DNA from: Hsuehochloa calcarea
Taxonomy: Eukaryota > Streptophyta > Magnoliopsida > Poales > Poaceae
Reading direction: 5' to 3'
DNA length: 64,000 bases
Assembly: GCA_036346395.1 (NCBI GenBank)
Contig: CM070599.1
Coordinates: 38,245,232-38,309,231, forward strand
Position numbers and translations under genes: made by a program. A model generated the notes under the pieces. That model saw only the letters and a program-made list of their open reading frames with translations. It searched no databases and was not told the DNA's origin. Positions within the stretch are counted from its first letter, which is position 1. Each line of letters opens with the position of its first letter. Below are positions 1 through 11,045 of the stretch, piece after piece.

Positions 1-3000
1 TTTTGACCAAATTGTATTTTATTAAAAAGAATAATTACAATATTTATAACAGCAGAGATTTCCTCCACCTTATGCTTATTTTTTTATTAGGGTTATCCCC
101 ACTTATTAACAACACTGGGTACGACGACCCAGGAAAAATATAATCTCAGGGCTAGGTAAGCCCGACACATTTTCCATCCCAGCCACAAAGTTTTATAAAT
201 AGAACTAACTCTAGTAAGTTTCCATGCCTACCTTTGACCTAGGCACGACTGTTTAAACAGTTTAGACTCTGCAGAGGTTGTACATTGTACCCACAAGAGA
301 CAATCAACTAGTTACCTTACATGATTCCTTGGTCATGTAGTTGAGAGATCATCACAGTAACATTTCAAAATTACCTCGCCTATTCTGTCATCTCACCCAT
401 ATAGGCCGCTCCCACTTGCGGTGAGTTCCATAAAATGTGCGGGATGTTCACCACAACACTAGCGCAGATGGACTACAACGTCTCACAATGACTAGCGCAG
501 CTGGCAACTTCACCATCGGTGTCCCATTCAAGCCCACGTTTGCACTACTTCACTCCTCCACTAGTGAGATGATATTTAGGGTCCAATAAATTTACTAAAC
601 CAAATTGTACTTTATAGACTTGTGGTTGTACTTGTTTTACAATGGGAGGTCATCACAGGATTAAATCCTTAATGCCATCTGGGCGGTTCATACCACATAC
701 CAACCACTCTCGTGCTCCGTCAGTACCCACCACCATACCATCCGCCCAAATGTGGTAACAGCAATTTAGTAGGGTTTTCTTTTGGAGCAAAATGTATTAT
801 CTTCAACATTCCAGTCATTTACCCACAATGATTGTCCAAAACCACTTTCATAATTAAAAGATGATGATCAGAGTATTTAATGCTCCGGTACTTAAGTAAG
901 ACTAGCATGACGCTTAAGTACGACCTTATAGATAGTAAGTTATCATTTAATATCTAAGGTAACAAAGAATAAGAAATTCAAGTTGTCAAGGATGATATAA
1001 TAATCATTTAATTACCAAGTATGTAGATAACTAACTCTTAGTGATTTGACATACATTTGCATAAGAAATTAAGCATGCAATTTACTATTTTAAAATAATA
1101 CAATTTGCATAAAATGTAGGATCAAAATGATTAAAGTATTAACTCGCCTGGATTGAAGGTAAGAGAGTCTTGGAAGTCTTGTACTTGGTCAAACTAGATA
1201 TCTCCTGCTTCTCTGAACTCTACTCGAACGAACGCGAACGAACGTGACGAAAAAAGGAACAAACAACAAAAGAGAACCAATAAATAATAAATGAACTCCA
1301 AATGAAACAAGACCACTGCTATTAGCAAGATCTTGAATTTGGACAAATTTAGAAACAAACTTCACTTAAATTAGAGTTATAACAGAGGAGAATGGAGCAT
1401 CTGAAGTTTGAGTTTGAATTAAATCAGGAAAACAAAAAGAGGAGAGAGAGAATGTATCACTGACATCTGGGTCCCACTAAATAGTGCCCCGGTCCATGTG
1501 AACAGTGCATATTGACCTCCGGTCAACATGCACTGTGCATGGTCCACAGGTCTATGGGAGCGTGCACTGTTCATTGGGCCCACTGTCAGCCGAAGAGGGG
1601 AAAATCGATTTAAAGCCAGCCATTACTATTTGTCGGGCCCACGTGCTAGTGAAACATTGCGGCATTTAAGACAACATTTAAATGGCTAATGATTGATTAG
1701 CCCCTAGTGACCGACAGTGATACGAGGGATTAAGGTGATGTAGTGCCGGTCTGCGTTCTAACCGAACATAGGAGGCGGGGCACCACTTGGGCACGGCTCG
1801 TCGCTGGTAGAGGTGACCACGGCGATGGAGGCTAAGCACCAAAGCGGGATGCTCTTGTTGAGGCGAAGCTGACGGCGGAGGTGGCGTGGCCGGAGGATCG
1901 TCGGAGCGGCGATGCGATGAAGGTGAGCGGCGGCGGAGGCACGACCACGGCGGCTCAGGCGGTCCGGTGGCGCATTGAGCTGGGAAAGGGGAGCATGAGC
2001 ATCAGGGATGTACAATGAGCTCACCGGAAGCAAGAGCGAAGCTCGGGGAAGCTTGAGGCGGCTTGTCAACGAGAGCCCGTAGCGGCGACGATGGGGTCGT
2101 CGTGGGGAGGTCGATGGAGAAGAAGGTGTGACTCGGCGAAGCTTGGGGCGTCTTTGGGATGCCGACACGGTGCTCTTGGTGCCAGTGATTGGACCGAGGC
2201 ACGGAGGTGCTCGAATGGCGCTGGAAAGGGTGATTTGGCCAGAGGGGAGGAAGTCAACTAAATTCGGGCACTCCTGCGGTGCAAAACCCGAATTAACAAG
2301 GGGGAAACACTCCAGGCGTACTAGAACGCAAAGTGACGTGAATAGAAGGAGGGAAGTCCCACTGGAGCGACGAAATGGCATGGGTGGTGCGGTTACCTGA
2401 AAACAACGAGCTTGGGCGCTTTGGGTGGGACTTGCCGACGGCGAAAGGGTGAAGTGGCGAAGAGCAAGAGGGAGTCTCAGGGCTCTCTTATAGCCGCAAG
2501 AGGGGAGGAAGGAGTCGTTGAGGCTCGGTTGAGGGTGCACGGTCCCGAGGCGGTGGCAGAGCGGCGGGGACAGGGCAGAAGCGTGCACAGCGTGGGGGTG
2601 ACGAGGGCAACGACCCAGAGGTGCGGAGCAGGTGCGTGCCAACAAGACGGGGCGCTGGCGAGGGTGACCGCGGGCACGTGCGAGCGAAGCAGGCAATGCA
2701 ACAAGGCAGGGCTTCCTGACGCGGATGAACCCTGGCTTGAGCAAGGCGACGACTTGGAGGACCAGGGTGTTGACGAGAAGGTGAAGCGGTGATGGAGCGA
2801 CAGCGGATGAACCACTTGTGCTTGAGCAATTCTTGCTTTAATTGCGGCGACTTGGAGGACGGCGAAGCGGTAAGGCGTGTAAGTAAGACAACGCAGCGCA
2901 GCGCGCGCGTGGCGCAACGCTGGCTGAGCAAGGCGCAGACCAGGCGGCTCAGCGCATGGCGCTGGGGCGATGGTGACGTGCTGGTGAGGGGACCTGGCGA

Positions 3001-3385
3001 GGGAGGTGCGCTGGAGTCAAGGGCAGAGGGTGTCGGGCATGCGTGAAGTGCACACGGCACTGGCAGAGCTCGGGGGCAAGTGCCAAAGCGCGCTCGGGCG
3101 TGGCTCAGCTGGCCAGGAGGGGGCAAGGGCGGCTGGGCCAATTGTGCCGAGAAAGGGGGGAAATGGGCCAAGGGAGGATGGGCCAGCCCAGGAGAGAAAT
3201 GGACTGAGCCCAAAAAGAGGGAAAGGGAATTTTGAAAAGAGATTCAAATTTGAGATTTGAATCCGAAATTTGAATTGAGGTGGAAGCTGAGAATTTTGCA
3301 AATACAACTTAATTTGAAATAGGTTTGAAACTCCAAAACGGCCAACTGAGAACTACTATACACAATCCGAAAACAAAATGTTACA
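1..3385 (-). mobile_element. Long LTR of a Ty3-gypsy-type element (one end)
   Basis: This stretch reads as a long plant LTR on the minus strand, cut off by the window start. Its right edge is sharp: it ends in atgttaca at 3385 (TGTAACAT on the minus strand), and LINE coding sequence resumes at 3386. A motif at about 267-297 (ctctgcagaggttgtaca followed by acccacaag) recurs in the same orientation at 20213-20243 inside the LTR starting at 19508, so the two are related. The GC-rich part at 1750-3220 gives many overlapping ORFs on both strands without recognisable domains, and I treat these as chance. A minus-strand TATA-like ctataaga lies near 2490. Whether this is a solo LTR or part of a full element cannot be seen here. 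Confidence 0.6.
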
Positions 3386-3657
3386 GGTTTGAACTCCTCC
3401 AATTTTTCACCGTTAAATAGCACCAAGAACTTAACTGAGGTTACACATTGCATCACCTTCTGAACCCAGTTGTGGTGAAAATTGAGTTTCAGCACAATTG
3501 CTTGTAAATAATCCCACTCCACTATATGATATGCTTTTGTCATATCGAGCTTGAGAGCACAATGGGGATTCTTCTTTGTAGTATTAGTTCTCATATAGTG
3601 TAAACATTCATAGGCCACAATTATATTGTTAGTGGTGATCCTACCAGGAACGAACAC
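3386..3657 (-). pseudogene. LINE reverse transcriptase fragment (fingers/palm start)
   Basis: The minus-strand translation opens with FVPGR, followed by an N-N pair, then ALKLDMTKAY and VEWDYL. This matches the conserved LINE RT block F-x-P-G-R, then LKLD-x-(S/T)-KAYD-x-V-E-W, which carries the first catalytic Asp. The usual KAYDRVEW reads KAYHIVEW here, so residues have drifted. A CVTSV block follows, then NGEKLEEFKP, where the LINE is cut by the LTR ending at 3385. The later RT blocks, including YxDD, are absent. Confidence 0.8.
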
Positions 3658-3756
3658 CGATTGCTCTTCAGAGATAATCTCGGGAAGGACAGCTTTATGA
3701 CTTGGAAATGGCCTTATAGATCACATTGCACAAGCTTATTGGTTTGTACTGCCCCA

Positions 3757-4200
3757 ACGAGGTTGGGCTGGCCACCTTCGGGATAAGAACGATGAACGTG
3801 TTGTTGATTTCTTCCGTATGCCATCCCCGTTAAGCACTCGAAGTACCACTTTGGTTAGATCCTCCCCACAAGTCTCCCAATTTCTATGAAAGAAATGGGC
3901 GGGATAACCAAAAAGACCTGTAGCTTTTGTTGGAAACATTTGGAACAATGTCTCATTCACCTCCTTTTCTGTAAAGGGATTCGTCTCCTCCGTCACTTTC
4001 CTTGGCACACTGTCCAGCACATCCTCCATATTAGCAGTACACACTGTCCAGCACATCCTCCATATTAGCAGTACCTTCAGAAGTATATAGGTTCTGATAG
4101 AAACTTCTGGTCATTGACTGAAGTTCCTCAATATTTTCACTCAGTGAGCCATCGTCCCAAGTAAGACGGGTAATTTTATTTTTGTTACTTTACGGATAGC
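3757..4200 (-). pseudogene. LINE ORF2 fragment between endonuclease and RT
   Basis: The minus-strand translation contains a region matching the plant LINE linker before RT: VPRKVTEETNP, FTEKEV, then FQMFPTKATG-FGYPAHFFHRNW. The family consensus here is Q-M-x-P-x-K-A-P-G-P-D-G-x-P-A-x-F-F. A 34-bp direct duplication (4006-4039 and 4040-4073) disturbs its N-terminal side. The fragment is separated from the 3386-3657 piece by frame breaks and from the endonuclease by the solo LTR. Confidence 0.75.
4006..4073. repeat. 34-bp tandem duplication inside the LINE
   Basis: The sequence cacactgtccagcacatcct and the next 14 bases occur twice in a row (4006-4039, 4040-4073) with no visible mismatch. It is a simple duplication in dead LINE sequence. 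Confidence 0.9.
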
Positions 4201-4226
4201 TTTTTGATGGGAAAAAAAATTATTTG

Positions 4227-6139
4227 TGTGGATATCGTGGGGATATGTGCATGATCTTAGGATGATGAGTCAATTGGCAATGATGTTGTTGGTTTGACGA
4301 ATATCGCGTTTTCGAAAAAGCTTCAAGTCGTTTGGACCTCGGCGGTTAGGCCGCGAACCAGTGGCGGTCGATCGCCGTGGATCGGTTCGACCGGCAGGAT
4401 CGCCGGTCCGACCGGCCGTGGGGCAGTCCGACCGGCTATGTGCAGCGGTCCAACCGGCCAGAATCTTTGGTGGAGTTTGGGGCTAGGCCAAAAATAGAGT
4501 GTGTAGGCAAGAGAGGGGAGTCTCCTGCACTTGGTCTCATATTTTTTAGAGCTTCCAGTAAAAAATTCTATTCAATTGAAAATTCCAGAGAGTTTCGGAT
4601 TTTCACGATGGAATTTTGGCTAAGTCATTTTGGGTGGTTTGACCGGCGTTATAAAATCGGTCAGACCGGTTGGAAATCGGTCCGACCGGCCAGGTACGAC
4701 GGTCAGACCGGATTCCACTTGTTCTTCGGCCTTCTTGGCGACGTTTTGTTTTGATTGTGTCTAGTGCATGAGATTCAATGCTTTAATGTTTCATATTGCA
4801 TGGTTGAGCTAATGTGGGTCAAGTTGTGAAGAACTTGTTCCCAGAGACGATTTCTTTGTCTATTGCTGTGCAGGTGGCTTGCAGGTCAACGACGTCAACG
4901 GCGAGGAGGATCGGGACTAAGCTTGGAGAGCTGAGATCCAGAACGATCATGGATGCCGGGTGGAGTCGTGTGACTCAAGCATGGTGCAGAATGGACAAGA
5001 TGGTTCAAACGGGCATTTCGTTGGAGCTGGTTGGATCAAGTGACGCGGGGGTCGGTGTAAGTGCCTTGGAGGTTCCGATGGGATTCAGACAGGAGAGACT
5101 TGCCGACCTGATGAGAGCCGCTGATCAACCTACACGTGGTGAAGCAGGCGATTGCTTCAACTGTATTGTGTGTGTTTGCGTCCCGTGTGTTTTGAGCTTT
5201 AACGGGAGCCCATTAAGTGAACTCTCTCTAAACCCTAGGGCTCCCTATAAATAGAAAGGGGGAGTTGGAAAACCCCCCAAGCACTTCATTTGTAAAAACC
5301 TAGTTAGGGTTAGGGTTTGAAGAGGAGAGGAGAGAATAGGCTCTAGAGAGGAAATTTGTGTGTGTGCTCTTGGATTGAGCTCTTGTCCTCCTTGGGGGAG
5401 TGGCTTTGACAAGCAACATCTTGAATCAATCAATGGATGTTTGTTCTAAGATGAGGTCTCATGTGTTTTCCTCTCTTTTCGTGATTTTGGTGCTTCCTTG
5501 ATCCGGTTGTTTTTTGTTGGTCTCTTGACCTCTTTTACCTTGCTATGATGTGTGGGAATACTCCTAGGACCATCTAAATCATCAATCCCTCACTAGCAAG
5601 ATTTGGATCAAGTTTTTCATTTTGCTAGGTTTTGGACACTCCTTTGGTAAAACATAAAAATATCAATTCTTTGACGTGGATCTGGTCGATCGTCGCTAGG
5701 AATAGGTTCCAGATATTCTTAGGGAGGTGTGTTCCAATTTTGGTCAATTTTCATCGGTTGAATCAAAAGTTGGACCAATTTTTGTTTTGATTTCGGGTGG
5801 TCTGCAGTGGTTCTGGACTGAATCGGTCCGACCGATTCCACAACGTCGGTCAGACCGCCAGCTATTCAGACCGCTTGATTGGCGTCGTTCGATCGCCTTG
5901 CGTTGAGACCGCCAATTGGCCGTCGGTCGAGCCGGTCGGTGAGATCAAATCTCCATTCTTGAATCTTGTGTTTAAGGGGGTAATCGGATTCAGCACAAGG
6001 CCTCCTCTGTGCATTTACTGATCTTCTTAGCTTTCATAGCTATTGAAGAAAAATACCTGTTAAATTTGATTAAAATCAAAAATCAAGAAATCGTCTATTC
6101 AACCCCCCTCGCACCTCTGGCCGTCTTTCCGGTCATACA
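4227..6139 (+). mobile_element. Solo LTR of a SIRE/Maximus-type copia element
   Basis: The 1,913-bp segment starts tgtggatatcgtgg and ends ggtcataca. It is flanked by the 5-bp duplication atttg at 4222-4226 and 6140-6144. There is no internal coding region, so it is a solo LTR left by recombination between two LTRs. It is related to the copia element at 22329-29115: both share the start tgtggatatcg, the block gatcgggactaagcttggag near 4911, and a TATA box. Many copies of a gaccgg/ccgacc motif occur at 4325-4720 and 5800-5945. The attcaacccccctc close to its end (about 6098) is typical of this LTR family. Confidence 0.88.
5246..5253 (+). promoter_or_regulatory. TATA box of the copia solo LTR
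   Basis: tataaata follows a GC-containing block and precedes a gene-free R-like stretch (gttagggttagggtttg). The related LTR has the same box at 22732-22739, which supports it as the LTR core promoter. Confidence 0.7.
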
Positions 6140-6776
6140 ATTTGAATCACCTTCACTGAGCCATTGTATCCATGCCCGTTGCCGCCACATTATTTCCTCT
6201 CAATAACCTTTTCCTCCATTGACGGCCCGACACGCACCTTAAATTCTTGAGCTCATGTCGAACTCCACCAAAAGTGGCAGTACTCCAGGCTGTGAACTCC
6301 CATGTCAATCTAATTTAATTTCCTGCTCACACCCCGCACATCAGAACAAGCTCCATCATTACTCCAAACATCCTGGATTAGAGGGGCCAGCCCCTTGTGA
6401 GTTTCCCACATGATTTCATAACGGAACGGTCTTCCGACCGAATGAACTCTTTGATTCCTATCAGATTGTTCCGTAGTCAAACAGTATTGGACAATGATCA
6501 GACTTCACAGCAGTAAGGTGTCCCCGAACGAACACCTTCTTCTCCCATGTCCAATCCAAGCCAATATACCCGATATCGCACAGACCACAGGTATCCACAG
6601 CATCCTAAATCCCTCGATCAAATAATCTTCTCGAGGATTCAGGCCAAGTTGTTCCTCCCTTCGGACCTCGACAAAATTTCAATATATCCCACGTCTTGTC
6701 CTTGTGAGCCCGGTCAGCTCCTCCATGGACGAAGGTAACCCGATGAGGCTCCTTCCCCAACTAACGAATCTCAGTG

Positions 6777-7040
6777 TCAATGTGATATTGGGAAAACTTG
6801 ATAACTGAGAGATTGATATCCTTTTTTCCATAATAAACCGAGTCCGCCACTGCGTCCACTACTACTCACCGCAAAACTGTCATCATATCCCAGTGTCCAC
6901 CGTAAATTTTCCACCAATTTCTTTTCTATTCGAGTTTCCCAAATACATAAAACCGGTGGGGCAAAATCCTTCACTAAATCACCAAGTTCTCTCACTGTCG
7001 CAGCATTTCCAATGCCGTGACGGTTCCAACCCATGATTTT
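6777..7040 (-). pseudogene. LINE endonuclease (APE-type) N-terminus
   Basis: The minus-strand translation starts near MKIMGWNRHGIGN, then TVRELGDLV and CIWETRIEKK. This is the start of plant LINE ORF2, where the family has M-K-x-(M/L)-x-W-N-C-R-G-L-G-N and a catalytic Glu in the ETK-like block. The Glu is visible in WETR. Only about 80 residues remain before frame breaks. Confidence 0.8.
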
Positions 7041-7059
7041 CATTGCGCTCGGCGGCACT

Positions 7060-7478
7060 CCTCTCGGGAGCCCGCAGATCCTCCCCCTCCACCTGAATCA
7101 CCTCTCCAACTCGCCCCGCGCGCTGTTTGCCAATGCGAATCCATACAACTAGCATCTGCAAGGTTATTGCAGACGGTCTTGTCACATCATCATATTCCTC
7201 AATCAGCACCGCATTGCGGAATCGTACTTCGTGTTGCCCATGAACGCAGCATGGCAGAAAGGCTTAGACGAATGCACCTTAGCCAGCGCCACCCACTTCG
7301 ACTCTGCCTTCAAATCTTCCAAACTCTCCTCCAGAACTATATCTTTGTTTTCCTCATCGATTAGATCTAACTTCTGAAGAAGTGCATCCAGATCATCGGA
7401 GTGCTCCCCTCGATCAACCTCATCTCCCACCTGGCTAAACGCAGGCGGGTCTCCCATCCTAGCTTCCTCCTTCCGCAC
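7060..7478 (-). pseudogene. LINE ORF1 (DUF4283 gag-like) fragment
   Basis: On the minus strand a reading frame begins MRKEEARMGDPP, with an acidic leucine-rich segment (LDALLQKLDLIDEEN), then KWVALAKVHSSKPF. This resembles the DUF4283 RNA-binding domain of plant LINE ORF1. A second frame (7209-7060) continues with YDDVTRPSAITLQMLVVWIRI, also typical of the domain. A large internal deletion and a frame change separate the two, and no zinc knuckle remains. Confidence 0.65.
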
Positions 7479-7480
7479 CA

Positions 7481-8181
7481 GATCGATCTACCCAGAACCT
7501 CCGATCACGCAAGAACCCATTAGAATTGATGTTACTTAGCGTGTGTTTGGTTGTTGTGATGGAGTTGAAGGGGATGAGATGCTCTTGTACCATGTGGTTC
7601 CATTGATGAAATAATTCAACATGTAGAGATAATATTTCACAAAAATTTGTATTCCAACGTGATTATATTCAAACAACCAGACACAACGAGGCACGGGGCG
7701 TTCGGCAAGGCGAGCCGCCCCACGGTTCGACGAGCAAAAAGGGCTCTATGGATCGTCCGCCGGTTCGGCCGGTTAGCTATGGGAAGGAATAACAACGCTG
7801 TTTTTCCCATCCAATAGTTCGTTCACCTTCCGTTTGTGATTTTTTATCTAGGCCCTCTCGAAAAAAAACTTGTTAATTTTAAGATTTTACCCTCGAGATG
7901 ATTGCGGCCGTAGAGGTCCTGAGGATGGATATATGTCGAACATTTGCACAACTAGACTTGTTGAGGAGAATTCTTCGTAAGATTTTATTGTCCGTAAGCA
8001 ACAAGAAGAATAGCAGCAGTTTACCAAAGGTCGTCACAAATCACAATCAAAATATAAAAAAACACACAGAAACTCTGAGGGAAGCAAATAGTAATAAATA
8101 GGGGTACAAATGTGCAACTCGGTGCCTCGGGAACACACGAAGGGAACGACGCAAAATATACGAAACTGCACTGCCTCTTTC
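7481..8181. other. Gene-free spacer
   Basis: No coding sequence is recognised. A stretch beginning gcgtgtgtttggttg near 7540 resembles the ends of common grass MITEs, but I could not find a matching inverted partner. Confidence 0.4.
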
Positions 8182-8640
8182 CTAGCCCATCAACAGGGCG
8201 ACAAGTCCCACGGCCCGAAGAGCGGTGCCGAAAGCAACGTGGGCCCAACTTGCAGGACAGGCCCTGCTTGTGTTGGACGAGGACTTGGTTGTCGTCACGG
8301 CCGGCGCTGCGTCCGACGGTGCCTCCTCGCCTGGGTTTGACGGCTTGGTCAACCGCGCGCCGGGCGCTGGTATCGTAACGTTGCTGCCGGAGACGGAGGA
8401 GACCGTGACGGCGAGCTTCATGCCGGAGGCGCAGTGGCCGGTGGTGCCGCAGATGCAGTAGCGGGTGCCCGGCTTGGTGAGCTCGATCGTGGTGCTCTGG
8501 TCCCTGTACGACCGCAGCGGGTTGCTCGCCGAGCAGGCGCCGTGTGCACGCTGTTGTACTGGAACACTGGCCGCCCGGCACGCACAAGATCCCACAAGTC
8601 AGCATAGGCGGATAGAAAGAGACCACGAGCTACGTACGGC
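8182..8640 (-). pseudogene. Phytocyanin (uclacyanin-like blue copper protein) pseudogene
   Basis: Phytocyanins are small secreted or GPI-anchored copper proteins of the plant cell surface. One minus-strand frame (about 8590-8540) reads RPVFQYNSVH, the strand before the first copper-ligand His. A second frame (about 8535-8182) reads ACSASNPLRSYRDQ, then ELTKPGTRYCICGTTGHC and SGMKLAVTV, which holds the Cys, His (GHC) and Met (GM) ligands. A Pro/Ser/Thr-rich linker and a hydrophobic tail ending VGLVALLMG then fit a GPI-anchor signal. Against the family, about a dozen residues between VH and ACSASN are missing and the frame shifts there. The upstream signal peptide and first strands are not found. 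It is 5'-truncated and internally deleted. Confidence 0.75.
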
Positions 8641-9571
8641 TCATGACGCATAGCGTACGTGCTACTGACATTGGGACCCGCTATATCAAAACCATCGTTA
8701 TGCTATGTCATATGTAGTGCATGTTTCGTGTACTGTATTGTATCAAACCAACATAATACGCAGTATATGTCTACGCCAATTAACGGACCGGCACCTAGTG
8801 TGCATCTCCAATGTCGAACGTCTTGAATTTGGCCCAGGCGTTATAGTCCACCCCGACGAGTCCCACACAGTGTAATCTGTTGGAATTAGCCACGAATTTG
8901 TAAAGGTCTATCCATTTTTTAAATTTCAAAGCATGTTAAGTATTAGACTAGTGTGATCAGTATTGTCAAAGTCTTAGACCGAAATGGTCGAAGTCTTGTA
9001 CCAAGGGTGATGAGGACATAACCCTATGGATATAATTATATTTGTTATACTTGCTATTCCAATTATAAGAGCTCGTACGTTTTACTTAAATTATCAGGTG
9101 AACTCGTTTTTAAGAGTGTATTTATATTATATGAACTATATGATACTACCTAATGATGAAAATATATATTTGTGCAGTATCACATCACTTTTTGTCCAAA
9201 CTAAGCAAGAGTTCAAGCTGACACGTTTTGGAATCCAATTTGGCCTTCGGAGACAGCATTGACTTCAAATATGCATAATTTTCACATACGGAATCCGTTT
9301 GAGCTCCACGAGGACTTGATGGAAAGCTTATCTCGTCCTCTTTCCAACGGATCTGACCTCACTTTCAAATTCCTTCTGTGAGCTCCACAATCACCAAAAG
9401 AAGATATTGCATCACCTGTTTGAGCCAAATTAGGCCTTCTAATGCTTGAGCCCAAGGGAAGGCGCCACCCTAGGCGGCCCATGCTGTTCATGAGATACTA
9501 TTCATATATAAACAGTACTATAAATAGTACCACCCTATTTTGTTAGCTATGTGCGGCTTCCCTTCCATATA
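8641..9571. other. Gene-free AT-rich spacer
   Basis: No gene is recognised. A motif at about 8970-9005 (gtcttagaccgaaatggtcg) resembles the repeated motif near 16850-16895 and 19035-19110, so part of this spacer may come from the same transposable-element family. Confidence 0.4.
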
Positions 9572-9594
9572 CACTACTACACAAAACCTCATCA

Positions 9595-9832
9595 CAAATG
9601 GTTCTAAACTATCATCACAGACGGTTTTTGAACCGTCTGAATTTATGCGTCTGTGATGACATGATATCATCACAGACGGTTTTTTAACCGTCCGTGAAAA
9701 AGGCTATCACAGACGGTTCGTGAATAGAACCGTCTGTGATAGTCTATTTTCACAGACGGTTCTGAACAAGAACCGTCTGTGATAGTAATTACCACAGACG
9801 GTTCTTGTTTAGAACTGTCTGTGATAGCTTTT
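9595..9832. repeat. Array of palindromic hairpins (subterminal repeats)
   Basis: About five consecutive units pair acagacggtt with aaccgtctgt across short loops, for example tatcacagacggttc at about 9703 with gaaccgtctgtgatag at about 9728. Such arrays are the transposase-binding regions of CACTA elements. The units differ in their loops and by a few bases. Confidence 0.85.
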
Positions 9833-10082
9833 TCTATTGAAAAAAAACAAAAATGTATTTTCACTACGTCCCGAGCCTCGCGAATGAATCTGATATGGAT
9901 TTTCGGATTGAATTTTCCGTTAGCTTTCCCACAATAGCCACAACATCACAGTAGCATCAACTCAATCCGTTCACATAGCACTAAAAACAACACGACATCA
10001 CCCATATCGCAATAGCATCAACTCGATCCATTCACAGAGCATTAACACATCATAGTAGAGAGAGTGAGGTCGTGGGAGGCTG

Positions 10083-10250
10083 GGTGATGAGGTCTTGGGA
10101 GGCCGGCGACGATGAGGCCAAGGCGAGGTGGAGGAGGCCGCGGGCGACGAGCTCAGGGGAGGACGGGGTGACGAAGTGGAGGAGGCCGGGGCGACAAAGT
10201 GGAGGAGGCCGAGGCGACGAGGTCGTAGGAGGCCGACGACGACGAGGTTA
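10083..10250. repeat. Imperfect gaggccg-type tandem repeat
   Basis: The sequence repeats ggaggccg with gacgaggt or gacgaagtgg spacers several times, giving a short GC-rich minisatellite-like stretch inside the CACTA-type region. Confidence 0.6.
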
Positions 10251-10258
10251 AAAGTTAG

Positions 10259-10954
10259 TGACGAGGATTAAAACATCTATTTATTATTTAATAAATAAGG
10301 GACCATACGTCTTCGTGGTCATAACCTCTCAGGCTAACGACCTCACTGGTCGTTAGGATACAAGAGGTTACTCAATATCTAACCTGGTCGTGAGGATTCC
10401 AGAGGTTACTCAATATCTAACCTGGTTGGAGAAGGTTCCCAACCTTGTCCCCGACCAATCAAAAGCTCTCAAAACCTTGAACTGATATCTGGACCTAGCA
10501 TCAGATATACCCCCTACCGTGTGAAGAATGGGACATGTGCTTTATATCTCATACCACGCAACGATACATAACTCGAAGACAAAGAAATACGGTTAATGGC
10601 TCACTGACATATAACCGTACGGCAGTTGACACATCATCAACTGACGCCTCTCTTCGACCAGACGAGTTGCTTCTCGAACAGGCGTCTCCTCCAGAAACAA
10701 CTGACAACCCTTCATCAACTACATAAGGAGGAACGCGGACTGAAGTTGGGTAGGCAGGAACAGTGAAGATCATTTGGGAGACACTCTCGAAAGAGCCTTG
10801 TATTCCTGAATTAGTCTTTAGTCTAAGTTATATACACTCATTGTAATAGCCAGTTCAAAGCAATAAAGAGCAGTCTCACTACTTTCTAGAAGATACGCGT
10901 AATTTTTCTCTTTTCATTCATATATTCATAAGATCGGCGATTTGATCGTCGACA
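10259..10954 (+). repeat. 5' LTR of gypsy element A
   Basis: The 696-bp LTR runs from tgacgaggattaaaac to tttgatcgtcgaca. It is alignable by eye with the LTR of element B (32821-32946 plus 37653-38224), including tcataacctct-aggctaacgac near the start and cataagatcgg at the end. The last 50 or so bases are repeated at 16459-16510. Confidence 0.88.
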
Positions 10955-10956
10955 GC

Positions 10957-10973
10957 TGGCGCCGTCCATGTGG
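10957..10973 (+). promoter_or_regulatory. Primer-binding site of element A
   Basis: tggcgccgtccatgtgg lies two bases after the LTR. Its first nine bases match the complement of a tRNA-Asp 3' end as used by many plant gypsy elements. The match degrades afterwards. Confidence 0.65.
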
Positions 10974-11045
10974 ATAGAAGGCGCAAATCTTCTAAAGGAA
11001 TTCTTTGCTCATCAAATCCTCATCTATCCTTCTGTTCATGAGATT

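Larger units (their letters stand above)
3386..7480 (-). mobile_element. Degenerate L1-type LINE, split by a solo LTR
   Basis: Pieces of a plant non-LTR retrotransposon lie in order on the minus strand: an ORF1 (DUF4283-like) start at 7478-7203, the endonuclease start near 7040-6777, and reverse transcriptase blocks at 4056-3757 and 3657-3386. Frames are broken and internal segments are missing. A copia solo LTR (4227-6139, TSD atttg) and the LTR ending at 3385 both inserted into it. It is a dead copy. Confidence 0.8.
9572..10258. mobile_element. CACTA (En/Spm)-type terminal region
   Basis: The segment starts cactactacacaaaac, a CACTA-type terminus. It is followed by a dense set of subterminal inverted repeats based on tatcacagacggttc and its complement gaaccgtctgtgata (about 9595-9830). 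After that come AT-rich sequence and a GC-rich gaggccg repeat. Gypsy element A interrupts it at 10259. I did not find the second terminus or any transposase, so only one end is supported. Confidence 0.65.

Noticed and set aside
1758..2744. Minus-strand frame of 328 residues
   Set aside because: It lies in the GC-rich part of an LTR, with overlapping open frames on both strands, a Pro/Ser/Arg-rich composition and no domain.
7541..7700. A MITE starting gcgtgtgtttggttg
   Set aside because: The start resembles grass MITEs but I could not find a matching inverted end or target duplication.
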